Source: an uncultured Alistipes sp.
GTDB lineage: Bacteria; Bacteroidota; Bacteroidia; Bacteroidales; Rikenellaceae
NCBI GenBank assembly: GCA_947174575.1
Contig: CAMWJM010000062.1
Location: 1 to 7,056 of the forward strand
Length of the DNA: 7,056 nucleotides
Reading direction: 5' to 3'
The notes beneath the pieces were generated by a model. That model was not told the origin of the DNA. It ran no database searches and saw only the letters and a list, made by a program, of their open reading frames with translations. Of the stretch, positions 1 through 7,056 are shown piece after piece. Position 1 is the stretch's first letter; each line of letters opens with the position of its first letter. The position numbers and the translations under genes are program-made.

Positions 1-1416
1 GTCAACCTGACGCTCGAAATCTATGTCGACGACGAACCGCAGCCGGCGCCCGTGCACTTCGACTATCCCTCGGTCGCAGGCCGTACGCCCGTGATCGTCG
101 TGGGTTCCGGGCCGGCGGGGCTGTTCGCAGCGCTGCGGCTCATCGAACTGGGGTTGCGGCCCATGCTGCTGGAGCGGGGGCGCGACGTCTCGGCCCGCAA
201 GGTCGACATCGCGCAGATCAACCGCAACGGCCCGGTCGACCCCGATTCCAACTACGCTTTCGGCGAGGGCGGCGCCGGCACCTTCTCCGACGGCAAACTC
301 TTCACTCGCAGCAAGAAACGCGGCGACTACAACAAGGCGCTGCAGACCCTCGTGTTCCACGGCGCCACGCCCGAAATCCTCTACGAGGCCCATCCCCACA
401 TCGGCACCGACCGCCTGCCGGGGATCATACGCAACATCCGCCGCACGATCGTCGATGCGGGCGGCGAAATACACTTCGAAAAGCGAGTCACCGACTTCGA
501 GATCGAAGGCGACCGCATCGTCGGCGTCCGATGCGGCGACGAGCGGATCGAAGCCGCTGCCGTGGTGCTGGCCACGGGCCATTCGGCCCGCGACATCTAC
601 GAACTGCTCCACCGCCGGGGCGTGCGTCTCGAAGCCAAGCCTTTCGCCATGGGCGTGCGCATCGAGCACCCCCAGGCGCTGATCGACTCGATCCAATACC
701 ATTGCGAAAGCCGCGGCGAATATCTCCCTGCGGCGGCCTATTCGTTAGTGAGTCAGGAGCGCGGCCGCGGCGTCTATTCGTTCTGCATGTGTCCAGGCGG
801 CTTCATCGTCCCGGCCATGACCGACGCCGCGCAGTCGGTGGTCAACGGCATGTCGCCCAGCGGCCGCACGTCGCCCTATGCCAATTCGGGCATCGTGACC
901 GAAGTGCGGCTCGCCGACTTCGAGCACCTACGCGCCGAGTGGGGCGAGCTGGCCGGGCTGAAGTTCCAGCAGCAGTTCGAAGAACAAGCCCGTAAATACG
1001 GCGGCGGGCACCAGATCGCCCCGGCGCAGCGCGTGACCGACTTCGTGGCCGGCCGGGCCAGCGGCACGCTCCCCGCGACCTCTTATATTCCGGGCATCGT
1101 GCCATCGCGGCTCGACCGCTGGATGCCGCCGTTCATCGCCGAGAGTCTGCGCTCCGGCATCGCCACGTTCGGGCGCCGTATGCGGGGCTTCGCGACAGAC
1201 GAAGCCATAGTAGTCGGAGTAGAGTCGCGCACCTCGTCGCCCGTGCGCATCCCGCGCGACCCCGCGACGCTCATGCACCCCGCGACGGCCGGACTCTTCC
1301 CCACGGGCGAAGGAGCCGGATATGCCGGAGGCATCATCTCCGCAGCGCTCGACGGCGAGCGCATCGCCGAAGCCGTAAAAAACTACATCCACCCAACCCC
1401 ATGCAACCCCAAGTAA
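1..1416 (+). CDS. FAD-dependent dehydrogenase, COG2509 type (5' end outside window)
   Basis: Predicted soluble flavoprotein oxidoreductase; the physiological substrate of this family is not established. The frame is open from base 1 and gives 471 visible residues. The first visible residues, VNLTLEIYVDD, match the segment that precedes the Rossmann fold in full-length relatives (about 510-520 aa), so roughly 50-60 N-terminal residues lie to the left. A GTG at 52 could be called as a start, but it sits inside this conserved lead-in and is very probably not the true one. Seen in order (numbered from base 1): the dinucleotide-binding GSGPAG at residues 35-40; an ERGRDVSARK segment that would follow the FAD-ribose-binding acid; GEGGAGTFSDGKL, a family hallmark; LATGHSARD; a YSFCMCPGG segment; and a C-terminal FAD-contacting GEGAGYAGGI near residue 440. 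No signal peptide or membrane segment is visible. The gene ends at TAA 1414-1416, 14 bases inside the next gene. Family assignment is secure; function is not. Confidence 0.93.
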   Translation, partial: VNLTLEIYVDDEPQPAPVHFDYPSVAGRTPVIVVGSGPAGLFAALRLIELGLRPMLLERGRDVSARKVDIAQINRNGPVDPDSNYAFGEGGAGTFSDGKLFTRSKKRGDYNKALQTLVFHGATPEILYEAHPHIGTDRLPGIIRNIRRTIVDAGGEIHFEKRVTDFEIEGDRIVGVRCGDERIEAAAVVLATGHSARDIYELLHRRGVRLEAKPFAMGVRIEHPQALIDSIQYHCESRGEYLPAAAYSLVSQERGRGVYSFCMCPGGFIVPAMTDAAQSVVNGMSPSGRTSPYANSGIVTEVRLADFEHLRAEWGELAGLKFQQQFEEQARKYGGGHQIAPAQRVTDFVAGRASGTLPATSYIPGIVPSRLDRWMPPFIAESLRSGIATFGRRMRGFATDEAIVVGVESRTSSPVRIPRDPATLMHPATAGLFPTGEGAGYAGGIISAALDGERIAEAVKNYIHPTPCNPK

Positions 1417-2399
1417 GCGTCATTATCCCGGTCTACAATTTAGAGTCCTACATCGATGCGTGTCTCGGGTCGGTCGCCGCCCAGACGTTCACCGACTTCG
1501 AAGCGATCGTCATCGACGACGGCTCGACCGACGGTTCCTACGAACTCCTGAAACGCCGCGCCGACCACGATCCGCGCATCATCGTCATCCGCAAACCCAA
1601 CGAAGGCGTGGCCAAAGCCCGCGAAACGGCACTCGAACACGCCCGAGGTCGTTATATCTGCTTTCTCGACGGCGACGACCTCTGGGAACCCGACATGCTG
1701 GAACGGCTGACCTCTGCGATCGAGGAAACGGGAAAAGGTTACGACATCGTATGCTGCGACTACAAACGCATCTCGCCGGGAAAGGGTGAATCGCCCGTAT
1801 GCAGTCAGCACGGACAGGATCTCGCGGGCGAGGAATTTCTGATACGCACGCTCGCCATGAGCGATTCGGTGGCGCTCTGGGCACGACTCTATCGCCGCGA
1901 ACTCTTCGCCGGGCTGCACCACTATCCCATGCGGCAGGGACAGGATTTGCTGCTCAACATACAGATCGGCTGCCGCCGCCCCCGCGTGCATCACATCGAC
2001 TATGTGGGTTACGGCTATGTGCAGCGTGCCGGCTCCTCCATTCGCCGCAAACCCGATTTCGACTATTGCTGCGCATTCGCCGCGAAGGTGGAAGCTATTC
2101 TTTCGGCCCACGCAACAGAGTTCGGCGACCGGATCGAATGGCTGCGTCTGCTCAATGCCGTATGGTGGTATGCAGGTTATGTTTCGCGCAGCAGCAACCC
2201 CTGGAAGGGCGATACGCCTTTTGCCGCATGGGTACGCCGAGGTGCGGTGCGCTATCGCAAGGAGCTGCTGGCCCATCATGCGCCGATACGGTTGTTCATG
2301 ATCCGCATGGACGGCCGCCGCTGGCTGCGTCCAGCGATTATCGTCCTGGGAACCCTGCTGCGGTGGAAACAGAGTATCGAGCGGCGGATGACCCGTTGA
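1401..2399 (+). CDS. Glycosyltransferase family 2 (GT-A fold)
   Basis: Predicted to transfer a sugar from a nucleotide-sugar donor to a growing glycan at the cytoplasmic face of the inner membrane. The product has 332 aa. Visible features: VSVIIPVYN at residues 5-13 (first strand of the GT-A fold); the nucleotide-binding IDDGSTDGS around D39-D40; NEGVAKARE near residue 70; and the metal-binding DxD motif as D90-G-D92-D93 in FLDGDDLWEPDM. After residue ~110 the sequence diverges, as is usual for acceptor domains. The last ~45 residues are strongly basic and contain a short hydrophobic run (AIIVLGTLL) between arginines, which may help membrane association (inference). The ATG at 1401 is four residues before the conserved first strand, so the start is well supported. 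It overlaps the previous gene by 16 bases and no Shine-Dalgarno motif is visible. Donor and acceptor cannot be read from the sequence. Confidence 0.93.
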   Translation: MQPQVSVIIPVYNLESYIDACLGSVAAQTFTDFEAIVIDDGSTDGSYELLKRRADHDPRIIVIRKPNEGVAKARETALEHARGRYICFLDGDDLWEPDMLERLTSAIEETGKGYDIVCCDYKRISPGKGESPVCSQHGQDLAGEEFLIRTLAMSDSVALWARLYRRELFAGLHHYPMRQGQDLLLNIQIGCRRPRVHHIDYVGYGYVQRAGSSIRRKPDFDYCCAFAAKVEAILSAHATEFGDRIEWLRLLNAVWWYAGYVSRSSNPWKGDTPFAAWVRRGAVRYRKELLAHHAPIRLFMIRMDGRRWLRPAIIVLGTLLRWKQSIERRMTR

Positions 2400-2410
2400 C
2401 ACAGTGCGAT

Positions 2411-3517
2411 ATGGAGCGAAACGTTACGATTTTTCAGATTTTCCCCTCGGCGACATGGGGCGGCGGCGAACAATTCGTGGCCGACCTGTCGCGGCGCCTC
2501 ATAGCCGACGGACAGATAGTCGTACTTATTGCGCGGCGCAGTCGAGCCATTGCCGAACATACGACCGATATCGATGCCCCGTTTTACCGGCTGCCGCTCA
2601 AAGGAGTTGCAGACCTCTTTTCGGCGGTGCGGCTGGCCCGACTGATCGTCCGACATCGCCCGGCAGTGATTCATGTCCACCATTTTAAGGACGCGTTCAC
2701 GGCGCTCTATGCGCGGGCTTTGAGCCGGATTTTCGGCGTTCGGCCGCGGATCGTGCTGACGCGCCACCTGGTGCGGCCGGCCAAGGGCGGGCCGCTTCAT
2801 CGGTGGATGTATCGCTCGGTCGACCGGTTCGCATTCGTGTCGGAATTAGCTCGAAAAGCGTTTTTTTCGTCGAAGCCGGCGCTCGATTGCAATCGGACTA
2901 CGGTGATTCTCAACAGTTCGCCCGACGCGCGCCTGAAAGGCGAGGCCCTCGATTTGCGAAAAACTTACGGAATCGCCCCCGACACTCCCATTCTGCTCTT
3001 TTGCGGGCGGCTCGTCGCCGAAAAAGGCTGCGACGTCCTGCTGCGGGCCTGCGCCCGATTGGGAGAACGATGCTGCGTACTCTTTTTCGTCGGAGGAACC
3101 GACGACGAAGCCTACCTTTCGTCGCTCCGGACGCTGGCAGCCGCTCTGCCGCCGGGAATCCGGGTGGAGTTTCCCGGATTCAGAACGGGCATCGGCGCTT
3201 GGCTCGCGCAAGCCGACCTTTGCGTGCAGCCCTCGGTGGTGGCCGAGGCGGGGAGTCTGACGGTCATCGAGGCGATGCAGGCCGGATGCGCCGTCGTCGC
3301 CTCCGATAACGGCTCGCAACCCGAATACATCGAAGAGGGTCGGACGGGACTGCTGGTACCTCCCGGCGACGAAGAGGCCCTTGCCGCAGCCATAGCACGG
3401 CTGCTCGACGATGCGGAGTTGCGCCGTGCGATGGGCGAAGCGGCCCGGCGTCGTTTCGACGAGCAGCTCTCCTACGAACATTTCTATCGCAAATACCTTG
3501 CGCTCTATGACGAATAA
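2411..3517 (+). CDS. Glycosyltransferase family 4 (GT-B fold), first copy
   Basis: Predicted retaining glycosyltransferase of 368 aa using a nucleotide-sugar donor, probably for a surface or secreted glycan. The N-terminal half carries the acceptor-side glycine loop WGGGEQF (residues 16-22) and IHVHHFKD, with H88, H90 and H91. The C-terminal donor-binding half has FCGRLVAEKGCD with R200 and K205, the usual phosphate-contacting pair, followed by the E-x7-E motif E279...E287 in EAGSLTVIEAM and then GCAVVASDNGSQPEYI and GRTGLLVPPGDEEAL. All the expected GT4 landmarks are present. The frame is open far upstream (to about 1799), but that extension lies wholly inside the GT2 gene and has no GT character. 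ATG 2411 leads directly into VTIFQIFPSATWGGG and is the supported start. The gene sits 11 bases after the GT2 stop and overlaps the next gene by 11 bases. Its 5' half is noticeably lower in GC than its neighbours. Specific sugar unknown. Confidence 0.92.
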   Translation: MERNVTIFQIFPSATWGGGEQFVADLSRRLIADGQIVVLIARRSRAIAEHTTDIDAPFYRLPLKGVADLFSAVRLARLIVRHRPAVIHVHHFKDAFTALYARALSRIFGVRPRIVLTRHLVRPAKGGPLHRWMYRSVDRFAFVSELARKAFFSSKPALDCNRTTVILNSSPDARLKGEALDLRKTYGIAPDTPILLFCGRLVAEKGCDVLLRACARLGERCCVLFFVGGTDDEAYLSSLRTLAAALPPGIRVEFPGFRTGIGAWLAQADLCVQPSVVAEAGSLTVIEAMQAGCAVVASDNGSQPEYIEEGRTGLLVPPGDEEALAAAIARLLDDAELRRAMGEAARRRFDEQLSYEHFYRKYLALYDE

Positions 3518-4679
3518 GCCGCTCACGATCGCTTACGATGCCAAGCGCATCACCCACAACGCCACGGGGTTGGGCAACTACGGCCGCATGATGATCGAGG
3601 CCCTGGCCCGTTTCGCGCCGCAGAACCGCTATCTGCTCTGCACGCCCGACCCGGGGCGCGACGACCTGCGCAACCGGCTGCCGCAGACGCCGCAGATCGA
3701 GTTCCGCTATCCGCGACGCCCGCGCAAGGGGATCAGCAAGGCGCTGTGGCGGTCGTTCGGCATCGTCCGGGAGCTGCCGGCCGACGTTTCGCTGTTCCAC
3801 GGACTGGCGGGTGAGCTGCCGTTCGGGCTGCGCCGGGCGGGGGTGAAATCGGTGGTCACGATCCACGACCTGATCTTCCTGCGCTTCCCGGCCTACTACA
3901 AATGGATCGACCGCACGATCTACGCCTACAAATACCGCAAGGCCTGCCGACAGGCCGACCGCATCGTCGCCATCAGCGAGGCGACCAAGCGCGACATCAT
4001 CTCTTTCTTCGGCATAGCCCCCGAAAAAATCGACGTGGTATACCAGGGCTGCGACGAGAGTTTCAAACACGAAGTGCCGGAGGCGACGAAACGCACCGTA
4101 CGCGAAAAGTACGAACTGCCGGAGCGCTATATATTATATGTCGGCAGCATCGAGGAGCGGAAAAACCTGCTGCTCGTGGTGCAGGCCGCAGCCCGGATGA
4201 AAGAACCGACGGAAATCGTGGCCATAGGCAAGCGTACGCCCTACACGGCCGAAGTGGAAAAATATGCAGCGCAAAACGGACTGTCCGAGCGGCTGCACAT
4301 CTTCGACCGGGTGGAGTTCGCCGAGCTTCCGGCGTTCTACGCCATGGCCGATCTCTTCGTCTATCCCTCGCGGTTCGAGGGGTTCGGCATCCCGATGATC
4401 GAGGCGGCCTCGTGCGGCGTGCCGACCATCGGCGCCACGGGGTCGTGTCTGGAGGAGGCGGGCGGCCCGGATGCGGCCTATGTCGACCCCGACGATCCGC
4501 AGGCGCTGGCCGAAAAAATAGAAGAGATCCGCGCCGACGAAGCGCTGCGCCGCCGCATGATCGACGCGGGCCGCGCATATGTCGCCCGCTTCGAACCCGA
4601 AGCGGTCACCGCCGACCTGCTGAACGTGTACGAGCAGGTCGCCCGGCACGAACAAACTCGAAAAACCGAAAAACGATGA
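3507..4679 (+). CDS. Glycosyltransferase family 4 (GT-B fold), second copy
   Basis: Predicted retaining glycosyltransferase of 390 aa, of the type often annotated as mannosyltransferase-like in O-antigen and exopolysaccharide loci; the donor sugar is not determinable here. Visible features: [10 protein letters not shown] at residues 20-29 (acceptor glycine loop); the [12 protein letters not shown] and VVTIHDLIF segment with H120-D121; [15 protein letters not shown]; the donor-site [10 protein letters not shown] with R218-K219; and the E-x7-E motif E291...E299 in EGFGIPMIE followed by [10 protein letters not shown] basic, charged tail ([10 protein letters not shown]) ends the protein. ATG 3507 is chosen because it is immediately followed by the first strand ([12 protein letters not shown]); the open frame upstream to 3411 lies inside the previous gene and encodes nothing GT-like. 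It overlaps the preceding GT4 by 11 bases and the following GH95 by 4 bases, which implies one transcript. It is not an obvious tandem duplicate of the preceding GT4: the motif sequences differ throughout. Confidence 0.93.
   Translation: MTNKPLTIAYDAKRITHNATGLGNYGRMMIEALARFAPQNRYLLCTPDPGRDDLRNRLPQTPQIEFRYPRRPRKGISKALWRSFGIVRELPADVSLFHGLAGELPFGLRRAGVKSVVTIHDLIFLRFPAYYKWIDRTIYAYKYRKACRQADRIVAISEATKRDIISFFGIAPEKIDVVYQGCDESFKHEVPEATKRTVREKYELPERYILYVGSIEERKNLLLVVQAAARMKEPTEIVAIGKRTPYTAEVEKYAAQNGLSERLHIFDRVEFAELPAFYAMADLFVYPSRFEGFGIPMIEAASCGVPTIGATGSCLEEAGGPDAAYVDPDDPQALAEKIEEIRADEALRRRMIDAGRAYVARFEPEAVTADLLNVYEQVARHEQTRKTEKR
4650..4675 (+). promoter_or_regulatory. A-rich translation leader before the GH95 start
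   Basis: In otherwise GC-rich DNA, the bases just before ATG 4676 are strikingly A-rich: 15 of the 25 bases 4651-4675 are A, including runs of five and of four A. There is no Shine-Dalgarno motif. Weak Shine-Dalgarno use and A-rich leaders are known for Bacteroidetes, so this supports ATG 4676 as the real start and fits the proposed host. The same bases encode the charged C-terminal tail of the upstream glycosyltransferase. The role in initiation is inferred. Confidence 0.45.
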
Positions 4680-4732
4680 AAAAACTCGGACTGCTGCTCG
4701 TTCTACTCTGCGCGACACCCGGCATCCGGGCC
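4676..4732 (+). other. Signal peptide of the GH95 enzyme
   Basis: The first 19 residues have a basic start (MKK), a hydrophobic core ([10 protein letters not shown]) and a small-residue end, with likely signal peptidase I cleavage after I-R-A (A19) just before the ARPDAG linker and the mature beta-domain. This places the enzyme in the periplasm or outside. C12 is preceded by Leu at -1, which is not a good lipobox, so a lipoprotein is less likely, though not excluded. Confidence 0.75.
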
Positions 4733-7056
4733 GCCCGACCCGACGCCGGCGACCTGAAACTGCGCTATGAACAACCGGCCGCCCGCTGGGAGGAGGCGCT
4801 TCCGCTGGGCGACGGCCGCGTGGGCGCGATGGTCTTCGGCAGCCCGCGGCACGACGAATTCCAGCTCAACGAAGAGACCGTCTGGGCCGGGTCGCCCTAC
4901 GACAACACCAATCCGGCCGCACGGGAAGCACTGCCGGAGATCCGCCGTCTGCTGTTCGAGGGTCGGAACCGCGAGGCGCAAGCGCTGTGCGGGCAGGCGA
5001 TCTGCTCGCCCGCGGGGGCCAACGGTATGCCCTACCAGACGGTGGGGTCGCTCGAACTCGACTTCGAAAACATCGCAGAGTACTCCGACTATCGCCGGGA
5101 ACTGGACATCGCCCGGGCTGTCGCTACGACGCGGTTTACCTCCGGCGGCGTGGACTATATGCGCGAAGCGTTCGTCTCGCTGGCCGACCGGCTGCTGATC
5201 GTCCGCCTGACGGCATCGAAGAAGCAACGCATCTCGTTCACGGCCCGCTACACCACCCCTTATCCCGAGGATCGGATCGTCCGTTCGGCCTCCGGTCGCT
5301 GCCTGCGGCTCGACGGTCGGGCCGATGACCACGAAGGCATCGAGGGGAAAGTGCGTTTCACGGCCATCGCCCGCATCGAACCGGAGGGCGGCGAGATCGA
5401 AATCGTGTCGGACAGCACGATGCGGGTGTCGGGAGCCGACCGGGCGACGATCTATGTCTCGATCGGCACGAACTTCGTCGATTATAAAGACGTCTCGGGT
5501 GACGCGGAGCAGCAAGCCCGGCACTACCTGTCGGGTACCCCGCAAAACTATCGCCGCGCGCTGCGGGAGCATGAAAAACGCTATCGGAACTATTTCGACC
5601 GGGTGTCGCTCGATCTGGGCCGCACGCCCCAGGCCGACAAACCGACCGACGTGCGGCTGCGCGAATTCGCCGCGGCGTTCGACCCGCAGCTGGCGGCGCT
5701 CTACTTCCAGTTCGGGCGCTACCTGTCGATCTGCAGCTCGCAGCCGGGCGGTCAGGCGGCCAACCTGCAAGGCATCTGGAACCGCCAGCGCCATGCGCCC
5801 TGGGACGGGAAATACACCACCGACATCAACGTGGAGATGAACTACTGGCCGGTCGAGGTCGCCAATCTGGCCGAAATGCACGAACCGTTCGTCGATCTGG
5901 TGAAACACACGGCCGAGCAGGGCCGCCGCGCCGCCGCCATGTACGGCTGCCGAGGCTGGACGCTGCACCACAACACCGACATCTGGTGTGCGACCGGGGC
6001 GGTCGACGGCCCGAAATACGGTATCTGGCCCACGTGCAACGCGTGGTTTTGCCAACATCTGTGGGACCGCTATCTCTTTTCCGGCGACAAGAAATATCTG
6101 GCCGAGGTCTATCCCCTCATGCGCGACGCCTGCCGCTTCTACCTCGACTTCCTGACGGTCGATCCCCGCACCGGCCATCGGGTCGCGGCACCGTCGTACT
6201 CGCTGGAAAACGCGCCCCGGGTCGACGGCAAACGCTCGTTCGTGGTGGTGGCCGGCACGACGATGGACAACCAGATGATCCACGACCTTTTCAGCAACAC
6301 GCTGGAAGCCGCGGCGATCGTGGGCGAAGAACCGCGTTTCGCCGACAGCCTGCGCACCGCGCTCGGCGATCTGTCCCCGATGCGGATCGGGCGCTGGGGC
6401 CAGCTGCAGGAGTGGCAGGAAGACTGGGACGACCCACAAGACCGGCACCGCCACACCTCGCATTTGTGGGGACTCTACCCGGGTCGTCAGATCACCGCCG
6501 ACCGCCCGGCGCTCATGCAGGCGGCACGCACCACGCTGGAGGGGCGCGGCGACCACTCGACGGGTTGGTCGATGGGGTGGAAAGTCTGCTTCTGGGCGCG
6601 TCTGCTCGACGGCGACCATGCCTACCGTCTGATCGCCGAACAACTGCAGCCCGTCGCCGACGACCGCGGACAGAACGGCGGCACCTATCCCAACCTGTTC
6701 GACGCCCATCCGCCGTTTCAGATCGACGGCAACTTCGGTTGCACGGCGGGCATGGCCGAAATGCTGGTGCAGAGCCACGCCGGAGCCGTGCATCTGCTGC
6801 CGGCGTTGCCCGGGGTCTGGTCGCAAGGCCGGGTCGGAGGACTTCGCTGCCGGGGCGGATTCACGATCGACGACATGCGCTGGGCCGACGGGAAGCTGCA
6901 GTGCGTGAAAATCACCTCGACGGCAGGCGGCACGCTGCGTATCCGCACGGCGACGCCCCTGAAGCAAAAGGGCCGGAAGCTGCCCCTCGCCACGCAGTCC
7001 GCATGCCCCAATCCGCTGCTGCGCGCCCAGCCCGTACGCGACCCGATCCGTTCGCC
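4676..7056 (+). CDS. GH95 glycoside hydrolase, exported (alpha-L-fucosidase / alpha-L-galactosidase family; 3' end outside window)
   Basis: Predicted inverting exo-glycosidase releasing terminal alpha-L-fucose or the related alpha-L-galactose in the periplasm or outside the cell. I translated the frame codon by codon: it is open for 793 codons to the window edge, against about 800-830 aa for typical members, so only a short C-terminal piece is missing. Seen in order: signal peptide (1-19); the N-terminal beta-domain signature [20 protein letters not shown] (31-50) and [30 protein letters not shown] with T381, D383 and N385; [15 protein letters not shown] (509-512); LQEW with E579, the expected general acid; [13 protein letters not shown] (591 on); GWSMGWK (630 on); and PFQIDGNFG with D684, the expected water-activating acid. 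In the Bifidobacterium bifidum enzyme AfcA the water-handling residues are Asn-x-Asn plus Asp; here the first Asn is Asp. The start overlaps the upstream stop as ATGA. No SusC/SusD gene is in view. Family is certain; substrate is open. Confidence 0.95.
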   Translation, partial: MKKLGLLLVLLCATPGIRAARPDAGDLKLRYEQPAARWEEALPLGDGRVGAMVFGSPRHDEFQLNEETVWAGSPYDNTNPAAREALPEIRRLLFEGRNREAQALCGQAICSPAGANGMPYQTVGSLELDFENIAEYSDYRRELDIARAVATTRFTSGGVDYMREAFVSLADRLLIVRLTASKKQRISFTARYTTPYPEDRIVRSASGRCLRLDGRADDHEGIEGKVRFTAIARIEPEGGEIEIVSDSTMRVSGADRATIYVSIGTNFVDYKDVSGDAEQQARHYLSGTPQNYRRALREHEKRYRNYFDRVSLDLGRTPQADKPTDVRLREFAAAFDPQLAALYFQFGRYLSICSSQPGGQAANLQGIWNRQRHAPWDGKYTTDINVEMNYWPVEVANLAEMHEPFVDLVKHTAEQGRRAAAMYGCRGWTLHHNTDIWCATGAVDGPKYGIWPTCNAWFCQHLWDRYLFSGDKKYLAEVYPLMRDACRFYLDFLTVDPRTGHRVAAPSYSLENAPRVDGKRSFVVVAGTTMDNQMIHDLFSNTLEAAAIVGEEPRFADSLRTALGDLSPMRIGRWGQLQEWQEDWDDPQDRHRHTSHLWGLYPGRQITADRPALMQAARTTLEGRGDHSTGWSMGWKVCFWARLLDGDHAYRLIAEQLQPVADDRGQNGGTYPNLFDAHPPFQIDGNFGCTAGMAEMLVQSHAGAVHLLPALPGVWSQGRVGGLRCRGGFTIDDMRWADGKLQCVKITSTAGGTLRIRTATPLKQKGRKLPLATQSACPNPLLRAQPVRDPIRS

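Noticed and set aside
52..54. GTG as the start of the FAD-dependent dehydrogenase
   Set aside because: The frame stays open to base 1, and the residues before the GTG match the conserved segment that precedes the FAD-binding fold in full-length relatives.
1440..2402. 320-residue open frame on the minus strand
   Set aside because: Antisense to the GT2 gene, which has intact D39-D40 and D90-x-D92 motifs; the minus-strand product shows no domain.
1799..2410. Upstream extension of the first GT4 frame, about 204 extra residues
   Set aside because: It overlaps the GT2 coding sequence in another frame and is Arg/Pro/Ser-rich with no fold signature; the GT-B N-terminus begins right after ATG 2411.
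3411..3506. Upstream extension of the second GT4 frame
   Set aside because: It is inside the coding sequence of the previous GT4 and reads as low-information Arg/Ser-rich peptide; ATG 3507 is directly before the first beta-strand.
3264..4070. 268-residue open frame on the minus strand
   Set aside because: Spans the junction of two well-supported + strand glycosyltransferase genes and has no recognisable domain.
4128..4139. AT-rich patch resembling a promoter -10 region
   Set aside because: It is an in-frame codon run (Tyr-Ile-Leu-Tyr) in the conserved strand before the donor-site loop of the second GT4, with no partner element or suitably placed gene start downstream.
4700..4714. Lipobox at Cys12 of the GH95 precursor
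   Set aside because: The residue before the Cys is Leu rather than Gly, Ala or Ser, so a signal peptidase I site after A19 fits better.
4703..6967. 754-residue open frame on the minus strand
   Set aside because: It lies wholly antisense to the GH95 gene, whose + frame is open from a signal peptide through all family motifs. The minus-strand product is rich in Arg, Gly, Ala, Val and His with no recognisable domain, as expected of an antisense frame in GC-rich DNA with strong third-position bias.
1..7056. RNA genes, insertion sequences, CRISPR arrays, terminators, intergenic promoters
   Set aside because: The only gap between coding sequences is 11 bases (2400-2410). I saw no direct repeat arrays, transposase motifs, tRNA-like folds or hairpin-plus-T-run structures outside coding sequence.

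Overview
The window is a compact, single-strand block of five protein-coding genes, all on the + strand, with almost no intergenic DNA. The first gene is cut by the left edge and the last by the right edge. The DNA is GC-rich. Starts lack Shine-Dalgarno motifs, and the last start has an A-rich leader. The FAD-dehydrogenase and GH95 proteins are of types common in Bacteroidales. Together these suggest a high-GC gut Bacteroidales, possibly Alistipes-like. This taxonomic guess is an inference, not something the sequence proves.

Layout: (1) 1-1416, the C-terminal ~471 residues of a FAD-dependent dehydrogenase of the COG2509 type. (2) 1401-2399, a family-2 (GT-A fold) glycosyltransferase whose start lies inside the end of gene 1. 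(3) 2411-3517, a family-4 (GT-B fold) glycosyltransferase, 11 bases downstream. (4) 3507-4679, a second and distinct GT4 glycosyltransferase overlapping gene 3 by 11 bases. (5) 4676-7056, a signal-peptide-bearing GH95 glycoside hydrolase (alpha-L-fucosidase / alpha-L-galactosidase family). It overlaps gene 4 through a 4-base ATGA junction and is still open at the right edge. The same stretch carries a long antisense open frame that is a composition artefact.

The three glycosyltransferases look like a small glycan-assembly cassette working at the cytoplasmic face of the inner membrane. The GH95 enzyme should act on the other side of that membrane or beyond. Tight coupling of an exported deoxyhexose/galactose hydrolase to glycosyltransferases, with no SusC/SusD transport genes in view, is the most unusual arrangement here. 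The GH95 active-site segment reads Thr-Thr-Asp-Ile-Asn, where characterised 1,2-alpha-L-fucosidases have His-x-Asn-x-Asn, so its substrate may not be alpha-1,2-fucose. The middle of the window (roughly 2400-2900) has clearly lower GC than its flanks. I see no RNA genes, mobile elements, CRISPR arrays, terminators or convincing promoters.
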